Below, in pieces: positions 61,719 through 64,000 of a DNA stretch of 64,000 nt. Origin of the DNA: Distichodus sexfasciatus (taxonomy: Eukaryota > Chordata > Actinopteri > Characiformes > Distichodontidae); contig JAVGVS010000024.1 of assembly GCA_032718565.1 (NCBI GenBank), forward strand, positions 1,124,452-1,188,451, read 5' to 3'. Position 1 is the stretch's first letter. Each line of letters begins with the position of its first letter. A model generated the notes under the pieces. That model worked only from the letters and a program-made list of their open reading frames with translations, did no database searches and had not been told where the DNA came from. The position numbers and the translations under genes were made by a program.

Positions 61719-64000
61719 AATGAGTGATCGACCCAGAAATGAAAACCAAGAAAAGGGCGAGATTCGGAAAAAAAGATGGACTGATTCACTGAATCATCAA
61801 AAGGAAGAATGCCAAAAGACTGGCGGAGAACAGTGTCTCTGCTCCAAGAAGACATTAGGAGGCCAATAAGGGTCAACATCTGACTTTTTCCACACCATTC
61901 GTTTACACAACAAGCTGGATACTTATATCATACTCTTAGCCCAAGCTTTCATACTTTCATTTTGACCTCCTCCGTCCTTTTTGGTTATAGATGAATAGCC
62001 GTGGTTATCGATCCCATTTCTGATAGCATAGAGAAGTCAAAAAGACTCAACGTAATTTCATTACCACACGGCATCATAGCTGTTTGTTTACACTGACTTC
62101 CTGTACCGTTAAAGACATGTCTGTACCACAAAAGACTGCCTGTTATATATTTCTACTTATAATTACCAAGCCTTAGAGCCAGGGGCTCTGAAAAAAAACG
62201 TTCATATAAATATCTATCAATCTACGGCAAATTATTCCTTCAAATGGCACAAGTACATATTTCACTGTTGACAGGAATACGTAAACGTTTTGTGTGTCTT
62301 TCTACGGCTGTGTTTTTGTGGCTCAAATTGTATAGTGTTAATACGTAATATCGTCCTAGATTAAAACCATATCGCCCCTCGTAGCTCAGTCTTTTTTAAT
62401 GTTTTGCAAACTTACCGCAGGCAAATTCTTTTGAGAAAAGGGGAATGGATGCAAAACATTGTATTTATTTCATTTTCCTTTCATTTTGTTCCTTTTTAAA
62501 TTTTGTTTTGCATGTTGTCTTTTCCGTCCAATTTCATAATGATTTCACCTATTTTGTGAGCATAATGTAACACGTTTTGTCCAGGATTTGAGAATTATTT
62601 ATATGTAGGTAATGGATGCTTATATTTAAGAAAGAAATATTTCTACATGTGCACATAGTTTTTCAGGTGTACCATTGACATGGTTGTTGATGATAAAACA
62701 ATAATGATGGAATCAAACATGTTCTGGTTTCTCTCCGTTGAAACATATTATTTAAAAGTCTTCAAGAGACTGCCGTCGATTTTCTTTCAAATGTTTATTT
62801 GCAGACAGCTCGAAAAACTGTCGTTGCACAAAACGTTGATAGTTCTTAAATTCATGGCATACGTTAGCACGGTGCAGAGCGTCTTTTCAGGACCCTGGAC
62901 AGCAACTGCGCACTCAAGACGAAACGTCCTCGGAAGATGCAGATCAATATTTACATTTTAAACAACTAAAAAAGCAGGAGCCATACGAAATTATAACTTA
63001 TTGTTACCTTTATGTGTGTTACCAACAATTAAAAGTAGTCTTCTATTAGCATTTACTTGAGTTTTACATTTCGGAGCCCATACACTTCAACTGTTCAACC
63101 CTTTACACGAATTCTTCAGCTCATATTTCATTTACAGTGATAAAGTTGGCTGACATTCGAACAGTGCATTTGATCATCAAAGTATTAGATATAGACAGGG
63201 AACATCTGCACATCGCTATAAACATACCATAACCTTGATTTCAATTTTTTATCTTATATAATATCAAACGTGTACGTGAAGGTTCAGGTAAGTAATTCGG
63301 AGGTAGAAAAGTCAGAGATACAAGTTTAGGCCTGAAGCAAGGAGGATAAAATATATACAAATTAATTAGAGTTTGAGTGTGTCCCTAAGTGTTTGTGAAG
63401 CTTACCATAAACATTTTTTTATTGATTAGACCTACTATTAGACCATGTGGATTAGACGACGCCCAAATTTAATAAATGTAAAACATTAAGGCATTTTTAA
63501 AAATAATTTGAATGCACAATCTCAGTGTCTGAAAAAGATTATCTCAGCATATCGACGAATTTATAGTTCTATGCAATCTAAACAAAAGTTGGAGACTGGA
63601 GCAATCAAATGGTGAAGACAAAAATATCACTGATGACATTACTTTCTTCAATTGCAGGGAAAGCAAGCAGTGCAAGATTTCTTATAATGATTTGCAGTTT
63701 GTTCTGCTTTTTCATTCACAGCCACATTTACAATTTCGTCTTAGGACAGACGTTAAGACCTATCCGTTTTTTCTTAGCCACTTTGTTTCATGCAATTACA
63801 TTCCCACCACAAATGAAGCATTTTATACAACGATTATTATAAAATACACATGAAAAGAACCTCAGATATCTTGAAATTGTTGAGGCCAGCTCAAAAGAGA
63901 GCGTCATACATGCCCTCACGTTATCGGTTGAGGAAAACGCGCATTCCACACGAGTCCATTCTTTCCCTCAGTCCAGGAAATGCAACAGGGGAAATGGATG
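61719..64000 (+). other. phox2b: phox2b 3' UTR and downstream DNA
   Basis: AT-rich sequence without coding exons. Candidate polyadenylation signals on the plus strand are ATTAAA at 63028 and AATAAA at 63471, giving a 3' UTR of about 1.3-1.8 kb. Where the transcript ends is not visible; the sequence to 64000 may be intergenic. Confidence 0.5.

Overview
The window is vertebrate nuclear DNA, almost certainly from a ray-finned (teleost) fish. Genes are split by GT-AG introns. There are many (CA)n and (GA)n microsatellites, several classes of fish-type transposon debris, and orthologues of vertebrate genes in compact fish form. I cannot fix the species. No bacterial, CRISPR or viral gene system is present; the only retroelement trace is a solo LTR.

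Left part (1-28,100), a gene cluster. (1) A two-exon C2H2 zinc-finger gene (+, 1857-5055, 543 aa, eight fingers) that I cannot name. (2) A complete slc43a3 gene (-, 15327 to 6214), rebuilt from twelve coding exons whose splice phases all agree and which give 482 aa. It is convergent with the zinc-finger gene. (3) A complete smtnl1 gene (+, 22559-25554, five coding exons, 481 aa) with a C-terminal calponin-homology domain followed by an acidic tail. (4) A 117-residue, single-exon, single-pass membrane protein (+, 27683-28036) that matches no family I recognise. SLC43A3 and SMTNL1 are near neighbours on human 11q12, so this part keeps an old linkage. The introns and spacers hold hAT-like elements with target-site duplications, a SINE broken by two later insertions, a solo LTR with a 5-bp duplication, a Tc1 remnant, a long-palindrome MITE and a tandem array of a CA-linked repeat.

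Middle (28,100-59,300), a gene desert of about 31 kb with no convincing coding exon. It alternates between AT-rich sequence, microsatellite patches and blocks of balanced, microsatellite-free sequence that look like vertebrate conserved non-coding elements. Two good CTCF-like motifs lie at its left edge (28.8 and 29.2 kb). An internally deleted mariner and other repeat copies lie inside.

Right part (59,160-64,000): phox2b (+, 59891-61718, three exons, 284 aa), the paired-like homeobox regulator of autonomic, neural-crest and hindbrain visceral neurons. It has a TATA box and a 3' UTR. It keeps the first (9-residue) alanine tract but lacks the 20-alanine tract of mammals. The simplest reading is that the desert is the regulatory landscape of phox2b, separated near 29 kb from the slc43a3/smtnl1 cluster.
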